A DNA stretch of 42,556 nt from UBA10427 sp003500135 (lineage in GTDB: Bacteria > Bacteroidota > Bacteroidia > Cytophagales > Cyclobacteriaceae), in assembly GCA_963966275.1 (NCBI GenBank), contig CAWZYQ010000013.1, positions 1-42,556 of the forward strand, given 5' to 3'. Each line of letters begins with the position of its first letter. Within the stretch, counting starts at the first letter, position 1. Of the stretch, positions 17,061 to 24,858 are shown in pieces. Both the position numbers and the translations under genes were made by a program. Under the pieces are notes generated by a model that was not told where the DNA came from, did not search any database, and saw only the letters and a list, made by a program, of their open reading frames with translations.

Positions 17061-18200
17061 TCACTCTTTCACTGCTACAATCTCAGCCAGTTGTTCTACA
17101 GCATAATCAATATCTTTTTGCGTGTTGAATTTGCTGAACGACATTCTTATGGCTCCGTCATATGGATTGGCATTTAGCGCTTCCAATACATGCGAGCCCA
17201 GATTAGAGCCGCTGCTGCAGGCACTTCCACCTGAAACTGCTACCCCTTTGATATCGAGGTTAAAAAGTAACATTTCATTGTCCTCAGCAGCCGGAACTCC
17301 AACGTTTAAAACGGTATACAAGCTATTTTCTAAATCCAGGCAATTACCATTGAAGGTAGCAGTGGGTATTTCCTGCCTGAGCTTATCAATGGCATATTTT
17401 TTCAGGGTAGTGATGTATTCACGTTGTTTGTCCATTTCATTCACGGCCAGCTCCAGTGCTTTGGCCAAACCGATTATCCCGGCCACGTTTTCCGTTCCAC
17501 CCCTCATGTTTCGCTCCTGTCCTCCCCCGTGGATCATGGGTGGTAACATTTTTTCAGGGTCCATGTACATAAAACCCACACCCTTAGGGCCATGGAATTT
17601 ATGTGCAGACGCCGCAGCATAGTGCACTTTGATTTCTTCAAAATTCAAATTAAAATGCCCGACTGTCTGTACCGTATCGGAATGAAAGATGGCTTTATAC
17701 GCTTCACAAAGCTCTCCAATACGATCTATCTCCGAAATATTGCCGATCTCGTTGTTCCCATGCATTAAAGTCACCAGGCTATTATCATTTTGCTTAAGTA
17801 ACTGTTCCAGTTGATCATATTTGATATTTCCCAGTTCATCTACTTCAACAAAATGTACATTTATATCGCCCTGTTTTTCAAGATACTCCACCGTGTGTAA
17901 CACAGCATGATGTTCGATTTTAGAGGTAATAATGTTTTGTATCCCGAAATGCTTAACAGCATTAATTATGGCCATATTATCTGCTTCGGTTCCCCCTGAA
18001 GTAAAGAAGATTTCAGCGGGTCCGACGCTCAAAATTTCAGCCACCTGCCTCCTCGCTTTTTCAATGGCCACTTTGGCCTCTCTGCCAAAAGTGTGTATGG
18101 ATGAGGGGTTGCCAAACTGCTCCAGCAAATAAGGCTTCATAGCCTCTAATACAGTTTCGTCCAGCCTTGTTGTAGCAGCATTATCGAGGTATACGCGCAT
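17061..18200 (-). CDS. iscS: Cysteine desulfurase (NifS/IscS type)
   Basis: PLP enzyme that takes sulfur from cysteine as a persulfide for Fe-S clusters and thiolated tRNA. 379 residues. Begins VYLDNAATTRLDETVLEAM; PLP lysine K201 in SAHKFHGPKGVGF; active-site C328 in GGSACSSGSNLG, on the long mobile loop of class I enzymes; GGGQERNMRGGTENV is the substrate-site segment. No iscU or iscA is next door, so it may be a general sulfur donor rather than part of an ISC operon; nifS would be an equally valid name. Its ATG overlaps the preceding phosphomutase stop by 1 nt (TAATG), so it is translationally coupled to it. Confidence 0.9.
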   Translation of the reverse strand: MRVYLDNAATTRLDETVLEAMKPYLLEQFGNPSSIHTFGREAKVAIEKARRQVAEILSVGPAEIFFTSGGTEADNMAIINAVKHFGIQNIITSKIEHHAVLHTVEYLEKQGDINVHFVEVDELGNIKYDQLEQLLKQNDNSLVTLMHGNNEIGNISEIDRIGELCEAYKAIFHSDTVQTVGHFNLNFEEIKVHYAAASAHKFHGPKGVGFMYMDPEKMLPPMIHGGGQERNMRGGTENVAGIIGLAKALELAVNEMDKQREYITTLKKYAIDKLRQEIPTATFNGNCLDLENSLYTVLNVGVPAAEDNEMLLFNLDIKGVAVSGGSACSSGSNLGSHVLEALNANPYDGAIRMSFSKFNTQKDIDYAVEQLAEIVAVKE

Positions 18201-19600
18201 TATTCGTCCTGTGCTTTTATGCTAATGATTTCTTTTATATCGCTTATGATTTTTTGGGCAAGGTACTCAGCTGTCGCCTGCGAGTCTGATTCGCAGTAGA
18301 TCCGTATAATTGGTTCCGTATTGGATTTCCGCAGATGTACCCACTCTTTTTCAAACTCAATCTTGACCCCGTCAATGGTATTGATCGGATTACTTTTATA
18401 TCGCTCTTTCACCTCTTCCAAAACATGGTCTACATTAATTTCCGGGGTGAGCTCGATTTTATTTTTTGATATAAAGTAATTGGGATAGGTAGCTCTCAGG
18501 TGTGAAGCGCTTTTTTCAAAGCGTGCCAAATGTGTTAAAAAGAGGGCTATGCCCACTAAGGCATCTCGGCCGTAATGCAATTCCGGATATATTACGCCAC
18601 CATTGCCTTCACCACCAATCACAGCATTTGTCTGCTTCATTTTTTCAACTACGTTTACCTCACCTACTGCAGCCGCATGGTATTGTCCACCTTGCTTAAG
18701 GGTGACGTCTTTAAGCGCTCGTGTGGAAGAAAGGTTAGAAACTGTATTTCCAGGAGTATGTTGTAATACATAATCTGCTACCGCTACAAGTGTGTATTCC
18801 TCGCCAAAAACTTCGCCGTCTTCTTTGATCAAGGCCAGTCGATCCACATCGGGATCAACTACGATTCCTAAATCGAAGCTTCCTTTCTCCATTTCGGTGC
18901 ATATATGGACCAGGTTTTCCGGAAGTGGTTCAGGATTATGAGGAAACTGGCCATCCGGTTCACAGAAGTATTCGGTGATCTCTTCAACTCCGAGGGCCAT
19001 CAATAATTTCGGAATGGCAATTCCTCCGGTTGAGTTGACGCAGTCTATTGCAATTTTAAAACCTTTTTTGGCAATTGCCTCCCGATCAACCAAAGGCAAT
19101 TCAAGTATCTTTTGAATGTGAAGATCAATGTAATCGTCTCTTCGGATATGATTACCCAGCTTTTTATTTTCTACAAAATCAATTTCATCTGAGTCCGCCA
19201 GCCTTAATACTTCTTCTCCATCCAATGCTGAAATAAATTCGCCTTTATCATTCAGGAGTTTCAAAGCATTCCATTTTGCAGGGTTATGGCTTGCTGTTAG
19301 AATAATGCCGCCGGCAGCTTCTTCCATGGCCACTGCCATTTCGACCGTTGGTGTTGTGGAAAGACCAAGGTCAATAACGTCGAATCCCAAACTTTGCAGG
19401 GCGCTGGCTACCAGCCTGCTGACAATCTGCCCTGATGGTCTGGCATCACGGCCTATGATAAATGTTCTTTTTGTAGATTTACCTTTGGCCCAATAACCAA
19501 AAGCAGAAGTGAATTTAACGATGTCGATTGGGGTAAGGCATTCACCTGATTTTCCTCCAATAGTACCCCTGATCCCTGAGATAGATTTTATAAGTGCCAC
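18200..19600 (-). CDS. glmM: Phosphoglucosamine mutase / phosphohexomutase
   Basis: Alpha-D-phosphohexomutase family; in this lineage it is usually GlmM, converting glucosamine-6-phosphate to glucosamine-1-phosphate for UDP-GlcNAc. Phosphoserine loop ILTASHNPAKWNALKLL, metal loop DPDVDRLAL, sugar-binding loop GEGNGGVIYPELHYGRDA and a C-terminal phosphate-binding segment RKSNTEPIIRIYCES. Start chosen at GTG 19600, giving M(V)ALIKSISGIRGTIGG, because homologues begin right there; another GTG at 19627 would add nine residues. Phosphomannomutase or phosphoglucomutase activity cannot be excluded. First gene of a coupled pair with the cysteine desulfurase (TAATG). Confidence 0.87.
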   Translation of the reverse strand: MALIKSISGIRGTIGGKSGECLTPIDIVKFTSAFGYWAKGKSTKRTFIIGRDARPSGQIVSRLVASALQSLGFDVIDLGLSTTPTVEMAVAMEEAAGGIILTASHNPAKWNALKLLNDKGEFISALDGEEVLRLADSDEIDFVENKKLGNHIRRDDYIDLHIQKILELPLVDREAIAKKGFKIAIDCVNSTGGIAIPKLLMALGVEEITEYFCEPDGQFPHNPEPLPENLVHICTEMEKGSFDLGIVVDPDVDRLALIKEDGEVFGEEYTLVAVADYVLQHTPGNTVSNLSSTRALKDVTLKQGGQYHAAAVGEVNVVEKMKQTNAVIGGEGNGGVIYPELHYGRDALVGIALFLTHLARFEKSASHLRATYPNYFISKNKIELTPEINVDHVLEEVKERYKSNPINTIDGVKIEFEKEWVHLRKSNTEPIIRIYCESDSQATAEYLAQKIISDIKEIISIKAQDE

Positions 19601-19672
19601 AGTTGTTTGATTTGAATGTTGTGGCACAAAATTATAAAAAAACCTGTGAGTAAAATATGATATTTGCTATAT

Positions 19673-19912
19673 CTAATTGAATTTGGCCATTACCTTGTCG
19701 ACTTCATTCTCGGATGTATTCTCATCTCTTCCACAACCTTCACCATCAGCTTTTCTGCCACAATAACCGCACGTTCCTCCTTCCTTGGCCAGAAATGGAC
19801 TTTGTGAGGCACATGTACCTTTAAATTTACCGTCTTTGACCAAAAACAAACGCACAGACATTAAAGCAAAAAACACTGCTAAAAACCCAATTCCCAATAA
19901 TATAGTCGTCAT
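19673..19912 (-). CDS. Small Cys-rich single-pass membrane protein
   Basis: 79 residues. One N-terminal TM segment (ILLGIGFLAVFFALMSVRLF), then GKFKGTCASQSPFLAKEG and a C-x2-C-containing segment GTCGYCGRKADGEGC, ending in an acidic tail. Four to five cysteines after the membrane anchor suggest a metal or Fe-S site or a disulfide-linked fold. I have seen similar short proteins in many Bacteroidetes as uncharacterised membrane proteins; no function is known to me. It sits between glmM and the divergent mazG. Confidence 0.75.
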   Translation of the reverse strand: MTTILLGIGFLAVFFALMSVRLFLVKDGKFKGTCASQSPFLAKEGGTCGYCGRKADGEGCGRDENTSENEVDKVMAKFN

Positions 19913-20036
19913 AATTAAATATTTTCCGCAAATTTAGCATTCAATTTCTTAAACGTATAGCAAAACACAGAGTTATTTGTATTACCCTGCTCTGGCTACA
20001 TATGTTAAACAGCTATGGGCTTTGCATTGTTATCCC

Positions 20037-20044
20037 TATTTTTG
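20037..20044 (+). promoter_or_regulatory. Putative -7 box for mazG (TATTTTTG)
   Basis: TATTTTTG matches TAnnTTTG and ends 15 nt before the mazG ATG, the same sequence and distance as at waaA. The nearest TTTG upstream (20021-20024) is only 12 nt away, so no proper -33 box is assigned. Confidence 0.4.
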
Positions 20045-20059
20045 TGAAAAATATCTGAT

Positions 20060-20875
20060 ATGCCGAAAATACCAGCACCAAAAGACCCTAAAAGACAGGA
20101 TAAGCTACAAGCCTTTGACCGGCTTTTGACCATAATGGACGAACTCAGGCTCAATTGCCCCTGGGATAAAAAACAAACCCTCGAATCGCTCCGGCATCTA
20201 ACCATTGAAGAAGTATACGAGTTATCCGATTCTATTTTGGACAATGATTTAATGGAAATAAAAAAAGAGCTGGGCGATATTTTACTGCATATGGTGTTTT
20301 ACGCGAAAATTGGCGAGGAAAAACAGGCTTTTGATATTTCAGATGTACTTAATGGTATATGCGACAAGCTGATCCACCGTCATCCGCATATTTACGGCGA
20401 TGTTGAAGCAAACGATGAAGATGCTGTAAAAGCAAACTGGGAAAAAATAAAATTGAAAGAAAAAGGAAATAAGTCGGTTCTGGGTGGGGTTCCTTCATCA
20501 CTTCCTGCGCTGGTAAAGGCTATGCGAATTCAGGAAAAAGCGCGTGGTGTGGGCTTTGACTGGGAAAAAAAAGAACAGGTTTGGGAAAAGGTAGAGGAAG
20601 AAATGCAGGAGTTTAAAAGTGAGTTCGATGCTTCCTCCGATGAACCGCACGATCGTCAAAAAGCCAAAAATGAATTTGGCGATTTACTTTTCTCATTGAT
20701 CAATTATGCCAGGTTCATCGACATCAACCCAGAAGAAGCACTGGAGAGGACCAATAAGAAATTTATTAAACGTTTTCAGTTTCTTGAAGAGGCATCCAAA
20801 AAAGACGGAAAACGCATTGCGGATATGTCGTTGGAAGAAATGGATGTATACTGGGAAAAGGCCAAGAAACTTTAG
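20060..20875 (+). CDS. mazG: Nucleoside triphosphate pyrophosphohydrolase MazG
   Basis: Hydrolyses NTPs and dNTPs to monophosphate plus PPi, a house-cleaning enzyme. 271 residues with two MazG repeats. The first has the metal-binding helices HLTIEEVYELSDSIL and EIKKELGDILLHMVF (E-E-x2-E and E-x2-D); the second has KVEEEMQEFKSEF and NEFGDLLFSLINYARF. LRLNCPWDKKQTLESLRHL is the standard N-terminal signature. The length and double-domain layout match E. coli MazG. Stands alone; no mazEF toxin-antitoxin genes are beside it. Confidence 0.95.
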   Translation: MPKIPAPKDPKRQDKLQAFDRLLTIMDELRLNCPWDKKQTLESLRHLTIEEVYELSDSILDNDLMEIKKELGDILLHMVFYAKIGEEKQAFDISDVLNGICDKLIHRHPHIYGDVEANDEDAVKANWEKIKLKEKGNKSVLGGVPSSLPALVKAMRIQEKARGVGFDWEKKEQVWEKVEEEMQEFKSEFDASSDEPHDRQKAKNEFGDLLFSLINYARFIDINPEEALERTNKKFIKRFQFLEEASKKDGKRIADMSLEEMDVYWEKAKKL

Positions 20876-21070
20876 GGTTAGCAGTCTTGAAAACCCCGGA
20901 TAGCTCGAAAATATATTCCACTATTATAGCTCTGTTCCAAATTTCATTCAGGTAATAGCTTTTATTCGCCATTTATTTTTTTAAAGAACCTTTTTTTAAC
21001 AATTTTGCCTCCACTTTTACAAAATTCAGCCCTGGAGCATTAAATATTTTTACCAAAAGGCGCAAAAAGA
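20876..21070 (+). promoter_or_regulatory. Leader region of thrA
   Basis: 195 nt between mazG and thrA, AT-rich with long T-runs near 20970-20997. It must hold the thr promoter, but I see no exact TAnnTTTG box, no Thr/Ile-rich leader peptide and no convincing attenuator hairpin. Confidence 0.3.
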
Positions 21071-23527
21071 ATGAAAGTACTCAAATTTGGCGGCACTTCG
21101 GTTGGATCGGCCGAAGCTATGGAACAAGTGAAGTCCATTGTAAAATCGTATACTGATCAAAATAAAAGCCTGACGGTGATTTCTTCGGCTATGTCAGGTA
21201 TTACCAACCTTTTGGTAGAGATGGGCACCAAAGCTGCCCACAATGATGAAACCTACAAAACTCATCTGCTGGAAATAGAGGAAAAGCATTTTACCGCAAC
21301 CAAAATACTAATTTCGGTTCGGGAACAGGGAAAAACTCTGGCTAAATTAAAAAAGCTGCTCAATGAGTTGGAAGACCTGATGCATGGCGTTTTTTTGCTG
21401 CGTGAGTTGTCTCCCCGTACGATGGACCTCCTGCTAAGCTTTGGCGAAAGGATGTCGTGTACCCTGCTTGCCGATTATTTTATTCAGGAAGGCATATCCA
21501 CAGAGTTCATTGATGCCCGAAATTTGGTGATTACTGATGATCAGTTTGGTCGGGCACGTATAGATAGAAATACCACTAACCACAACATACGCAAATATCT
21601 AAGTGCAAAAGAGGTGGTATACGTTGTGACGGGGTTCATCAGCTCAACGGCTAAAGGTGAAACCACAACCCTCGGCCGTGGAGGCTCCGATTACACGGCC
21701 TCCATATTCGGTGCAGCTTTGGATGCTGAGGAGATTGAAATATGGACTGATGTAGACGGAGTGATGACTGCTGACCCGCGTAAAGTGAAAAAAGCTTTTT
21801 CATTAAAGGAACTGAGCTATGAAGAAGCTATGGAGATGTCGCATTTCGGAGCCAAAGTAATTTACCCGCCAACGTTACAACCGGCATTTCACAACAAAAT
21901 ACCCTTAAGAATAAGAAATACCTTCAACAATGATTTTGAAGGAACATTAATTCATGAGCGTACCACACCTGGCGATTATACGATTAAAGGCATTTCATCG
22001 ATCGAACAAATTTCCCTGATCAATCTTCAGGGCAGTGGCATGGTAGGTGTCCCCGGTGTTTCTTCGAGGCTTTTCAGTGCATTGGCAAGAGAAGAAATCA
22101 ATGTCGTACTGATCACGCAAGCATCATCAGAGCACTCGATATGCTTTGCGCTGGATCCCAAGGATGCTTTCCGGGCGAAAGAAACTATCGAAGAAGTGTT
22201 TGCTCTTGAAATACAGGCGGGTAAGATCGACCGTGTGGTAATTGAAAACGACCTGAGTATTGTAGCGATCATTGGGGAGAACATGCGAAATACCCCTGGT
22301 ATCGCCGGAAAAATGTTCGAAGCATTTGGCAAAAACGGAATTAACATTTCAGCTATTGCTCAGGGATCTTCCGAGTTGAATGTATCTGTGGTCATTCACC
22401 AATACGACCTTGCCAAAACGCTCAATACCCTTCACGAGGTGTTTTTCCTTTCCGATATTAAAACCCTCAATGTATTTTTGGTCGGGACCGGACTTATCGG
22501 AGGTACATTACTCAAACAAATATCGGAGCACAATACGTCGCTTAAGGAAGAACAAGCCCTTAAGATCAATATAACCGGTTTATCCAACTCAAGAAAAATG
22601 GCTTTCAGCACGGACGGTCTGGACATTGATCAGTGGAAGAACATTCTGGACAGTAGCGAGCAGAAGGCTGATATGGCAGGTTTTGTAAAACAGATGAAAG
22701 CTTTAAACTTATCTAATTCGGTCTTCCTCGATTGCACCTCAAGCGATCATGTAGTAGGTTTTTATAAAGAAATTCTGGATCGCCGGATTAGCATTGCCAC
22801 CCCAAATAAGCTGGCCAGTTCGGGCGAATATGATTTGTATCGAACTTTGAAGGATACGGCTGTAAGAAATGGTATTAAATTTTTATTCGAAACGAATGTA
22901 GGTGCAGGCCTACCGGTAATCAATACACTGCGCGACCTGCTGAATAGTGGTGATAAAATCCTGAAGATAGAGGGCGTTCTATCCGGTACCTTAAGCTATA
23001 TATTTAATAATTTCCAAAAGGGAACGCGATTTTCCGATATAGTGAAAGGCGCTCAGGAGCGTGGTTTTACGGAGCCCGATCCCAGAGATGACCTTAATGG
23101 CATGGATATGGCCCGTAAAATCCTGATCCTTACCCGTGAAGCAGGTTATAAAATCGAGCTTTCAGAAATCGATATTGAAATGCTACTTCCTGATACCTGC
23201 ATGAAGGCGGAATCAATAGATGCATTTTTCGAAGAATTGGAAAAGGAGAATGACCACTTCGATAAACTGCTTGAAAAAGCCGAAAATGAGGGAAAAAGAC
23301 TTCGATTTATCGCAAAAATGGAAAATGGTAAAGCAAGGATTGTGCTTGAAGCTGTTGATCTTGAAAATCCTTTCTATGCACTTTCGGGCAGCGACAATAT
23401 GATCTCTATTACCACCAGCAGATATTTGGAAAGGCCCCTTGTCGTAAAAGGGCCCGGTGCCGGGGCAGAAGTAACGGCAGCCGGTGTATTTGCCGAGATT
23501 GTTAGTCTAAGTCACTTTTTAGGTTAA
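21071..23527 (+). CDS. thrA: Bifunctional aspartate kinase / homoserine dehydrogenase I
   Basis: Catalyses the first and third steps from aspartate to threonine. 818 residues, the usual fused length. Kinase part: MKVLKFGGTSVGSAEAM at the N-terminus, LLSFGERMSCTLLADYF and GRGGSDYTASIFGAAL. Two ACT regulatory segments follow (about residues 310-460: MVGVPGVSSRLFSALAREEI and NTPGIAGKMFEAFGKNGI), the likely site of threonine feedback. Homoserine dehydrogenase begins with NVFLVGTGLIGGTLL (NAD(P) motif, from N467) and includes NVGAGLPVINTLRDLL and GFTEPDPRDDLNGMDMARK. First gene of the thrA-thrB unit; thrB starts 11 nt after its stop. Confidence 0.97.
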   Translation: MKVLKFGGTSVGSAEAMEQVKSIVKSYTDQNKSLTVISSAMSGITNLLVEMGTKAAHNDETYKTHLLEIEEKHFTATKILISVREQGKTLAKLKKLLNELEDLMHGVFLLRELSPRTMDLLLSFGERMSCTLLADYFIQEGISTEFIDARNLVITDDQFGRARIDRNTTNHNIRKYLSAKEVVYVVTGFISSTAKGETTTLGRGGSDYTASIFGAALDAEEIEIWTDVDGVMTADPRKVKKAFSLKELSYEEAMEMSHFGAKVIYPPTLQPAFHNKIPLRIRNTFNNDFEGTLIHERTTPGDYTIKGISSIEQISLINLQGSGMVGVPGVSSRLFSALAREEINVVLITQASSEHSICFALDPKDAFRAKETIEEVFALEIQAGKIDRVVIENDLSIVAIIGENMRNTPGIAGKMFEAFGKNGINISAIAQGSSELNVSVVIHQYDLAKTLNTLHEVFFLSDIKTLNVFLVGTGLIGGTLLKQISEHNTSLKEEQALKINITGLSNSRKMAFSTDGLDIDQWKNILDSSEQKADMAGFVKQMKALNLSNSVFLDCTSSDHVVGFYKEILDRRISIATPNKLASSGEYDLYRTLKDTAVRNGIKFLFETNVGAGLPVINTLRDLLNSGDKILKIEGVLSGTLSYIFNNFQKGTRFSDIVKGAQERGFTEPDPRDDLNGMDMARKILILTREAGYKIELSEIDIEMLLPDTCMKAESIDAFFEELEKENDHFDKLLEKAENEGKRLRFIAKMENGKARIVLEAVDLENPFYALSGSDNMISITTSRYLERPLVVKGPGAGAEVTAAGVFAEIVSLSHFLG

Positions 23528-23538
23528 ACACTAAAGAA

Positions 23539-24471
23539 ATGCCAAACTCTATTCGCGTATTCGCCCCTGCTACTGTTGCCAATGTTTCATGTGGTTTTGA
23601 TGTGTTGGGTTTTGCGGTAAATGAACCCGGAGATGAAGTTTTACTCAAAAAAAACGATCGGGGCAAAATCAGGATTGTGGAAATTGAAGGCGATAATGGC
23701 CAGCTACCCCGCGATATTGAAGCCAATACCTGCAGTGTTGTTATTCAACACTATTTAAAGAAAATGGAACTGGACTTTGGTGTAGACATATGGTTGAAAA
23801 AGAATATGCCACTTGGCAGTGGATTAGGTAGCAGCGCTGCCAGTGCTGTAGCCGCCATTTATGCCATCAATATCCTGGCAGATTATCCAAAACCAGTCGA
23901 TGCCTTATTGCCTTTTGCCATGGAAGGTGAAAAGGCAGCTTGCGGAACAGGTCATGCAGATAATGTAGCGCCTGCCCTCTTTGGTGGATTTGTTTTGATC
24001 AGAAGTTATAATCCACTAGATATTGTGCGGCTAAAAAGTCCGGATAACCTTTTTACTGCTATTGTCCATCCTCACCTTGAAGTTAAAACCAAAGATGCCA
24101 GGGAAATCCTGAAAAAGGAAATCCGGTTTAGCGATTCCGTAACACAATCAGGTAACCTGGGCGGACTGGTGGCTGGTCTGCTTTTAAAAGACTACGACCT
24201 GATTGGTAGGTCCTTGCAGGATCATATCGTTGAACCCATAAGGGCCATTTTAATACCAGGCTATGATAATGTTAAGGCTGCCGCAATGGATAATGGCGCC
24301 CTCGGGGCCGGAATATCCGGGTCGGGCCCTTCCATTTTTGCGCTGGCAGAAGGACCTGACCGGGCTAAAAAAGCTGGTGATGCCATGAAAAAGCAATTTG
24401 AAAAGATAGGGGTAGATTGCGACCTTTTCATCTCTCCGATCAACCAGGAAGGCCCCAGAGTACTTGATTAA
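23539..24471 (+). CDS. thrB: Homoserine kinase
   Basis: Phosphorylates homoserine to O-phosphohomoserine with ATP. 310 residues, GHMP kinase fold. Starts IRVFAPATVANVSCGFDVLG, typical of ThrB; the ATP loop PLGSGLGSSAASAVAA begins at P91; GHADNVAPALFGGFV and GAGISGSGPSIFAL are the other GHMP motifs. Probably cotranscribed with thrA (11-nt gap). The product is the substrate of threonine synthase, whose gene is found 4 kb further on, beyond icmF. Confidence 0.96.
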   Translation: MPNSIRVFAPATVANVSCGFDVLGFAVNEPGDEVLLKKNDRGKIRIVEIEGDNGQLPRDIEANTCSVVIQHYLKKMELDFGVDIWLKKNMPLGSGLGSSAASAVAAIYAINILADYPKPVDALLPFAMEGEKAACGTGHADNVAPALFGGFVLIRSYNPLDIVRLKSPDNLFTAIVHPHLEVKTKDAREILKKEIRFSDSVTQSGNLGGLVAGLLLKDYDLIGRSLQDHIVEPIRAILIPGYDNVKAAAMDNGALGAGISGSGPSIFALAEGPDRAKKAGDAMKKQFEKIGVDCDLFISPINQEGPRVLD

Positions 24472-24577
24472 CAGCACATTAACTTTTTGTTAAACCCTGT
24501 TTTGCATCGTCCTTTTTGAATTAATTCTCAATTGGATTCGTTATTGTTGCCTATTGGCGCCATTAAAACAGGGGGAT

Positions 24578-24763
24578 ATGAAAAAACAATACAAATATTT
24601 ACTTCCAATCGGGATGCTATGTCTTGCCATCGGTATGGTGTTTTGTAAAGTTGGTGGCGAACACGCTGCTGTAAATTTTCTTGCCGGTTTATTCTGTGGC
24701 CTTTCGATAGTATTTGCGCTCTTTGGGCTGGCTTTTTGGAAATCGGAGGCCATTCAGAAATAA
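24578..24763 (+). CDS. Small two-TM membrane protein, hypothetical
   Basis: 61 residues from the ATG at 24578, chosen over an upstream in-frame start at 24554 because a G-rich ribosome-binding-like run (GGGGGA, 24571-24576) lies just before it and the protein then starts MKKQYKYLLPIGML. Two hydrophobic segments: YLLPIGMLCLAIGMVFC and FLAGLFCGLSIVFALFGLAF. No family recognised. It follows thrB by about 100 nt on the same strand and precedes a bidirectional hairpin. Confidence 0.6.
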   Translation: MKKQYKYLLPIGMLCLAIGMVFCKVGGEHAAVNFLAGLFCGLSIVFALFGLAFWKSEAIQK

Positions 24764-24822
24764 AATCTTCGTCCTTCTTAATTAACTGGAATTAAGTAGA
24801 AACATTCATAAAATCAGAGATA

Positions 24823-24848
24823 GCCGTTGCAAATATCCTTGCAACGGC
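24823..24848. terminator. Bidirectional hairpin between convergent genes
   Basis: GCCGTTGCAA (24823-24832) and TTGCAACGGC (24839-24848) pair perfectly over 10 bp with a 6-nt loop. The plus-strand 3' side is T-rich. It lies between the small membrane-protein gene (+) and the stop of icmF (-) and can end transcription from both sides; the U-tract is imperfect in either direction. Confidence 0.75.
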
Positions 24849-24858
24849 ATTTCTATTA

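Noticed and set aside
20876..21070. Threonine/isoleucine leader-peptide attenuator before thrA
   Set aside because: No short ORF rich in Thr/Ile codons and no alternative hairpins were visible.
24250..24477. Antisense open frames over thrB
   Set aside because: Shadows of the real gene; the same holds for the many short frames opposite dnaE, icmF, thrA and others.
24476..24500. Hairpin TTAAC/GTTAA after thrB
   Set aside because: Weak AT-only 5-bp stem; not convincing as terminator.
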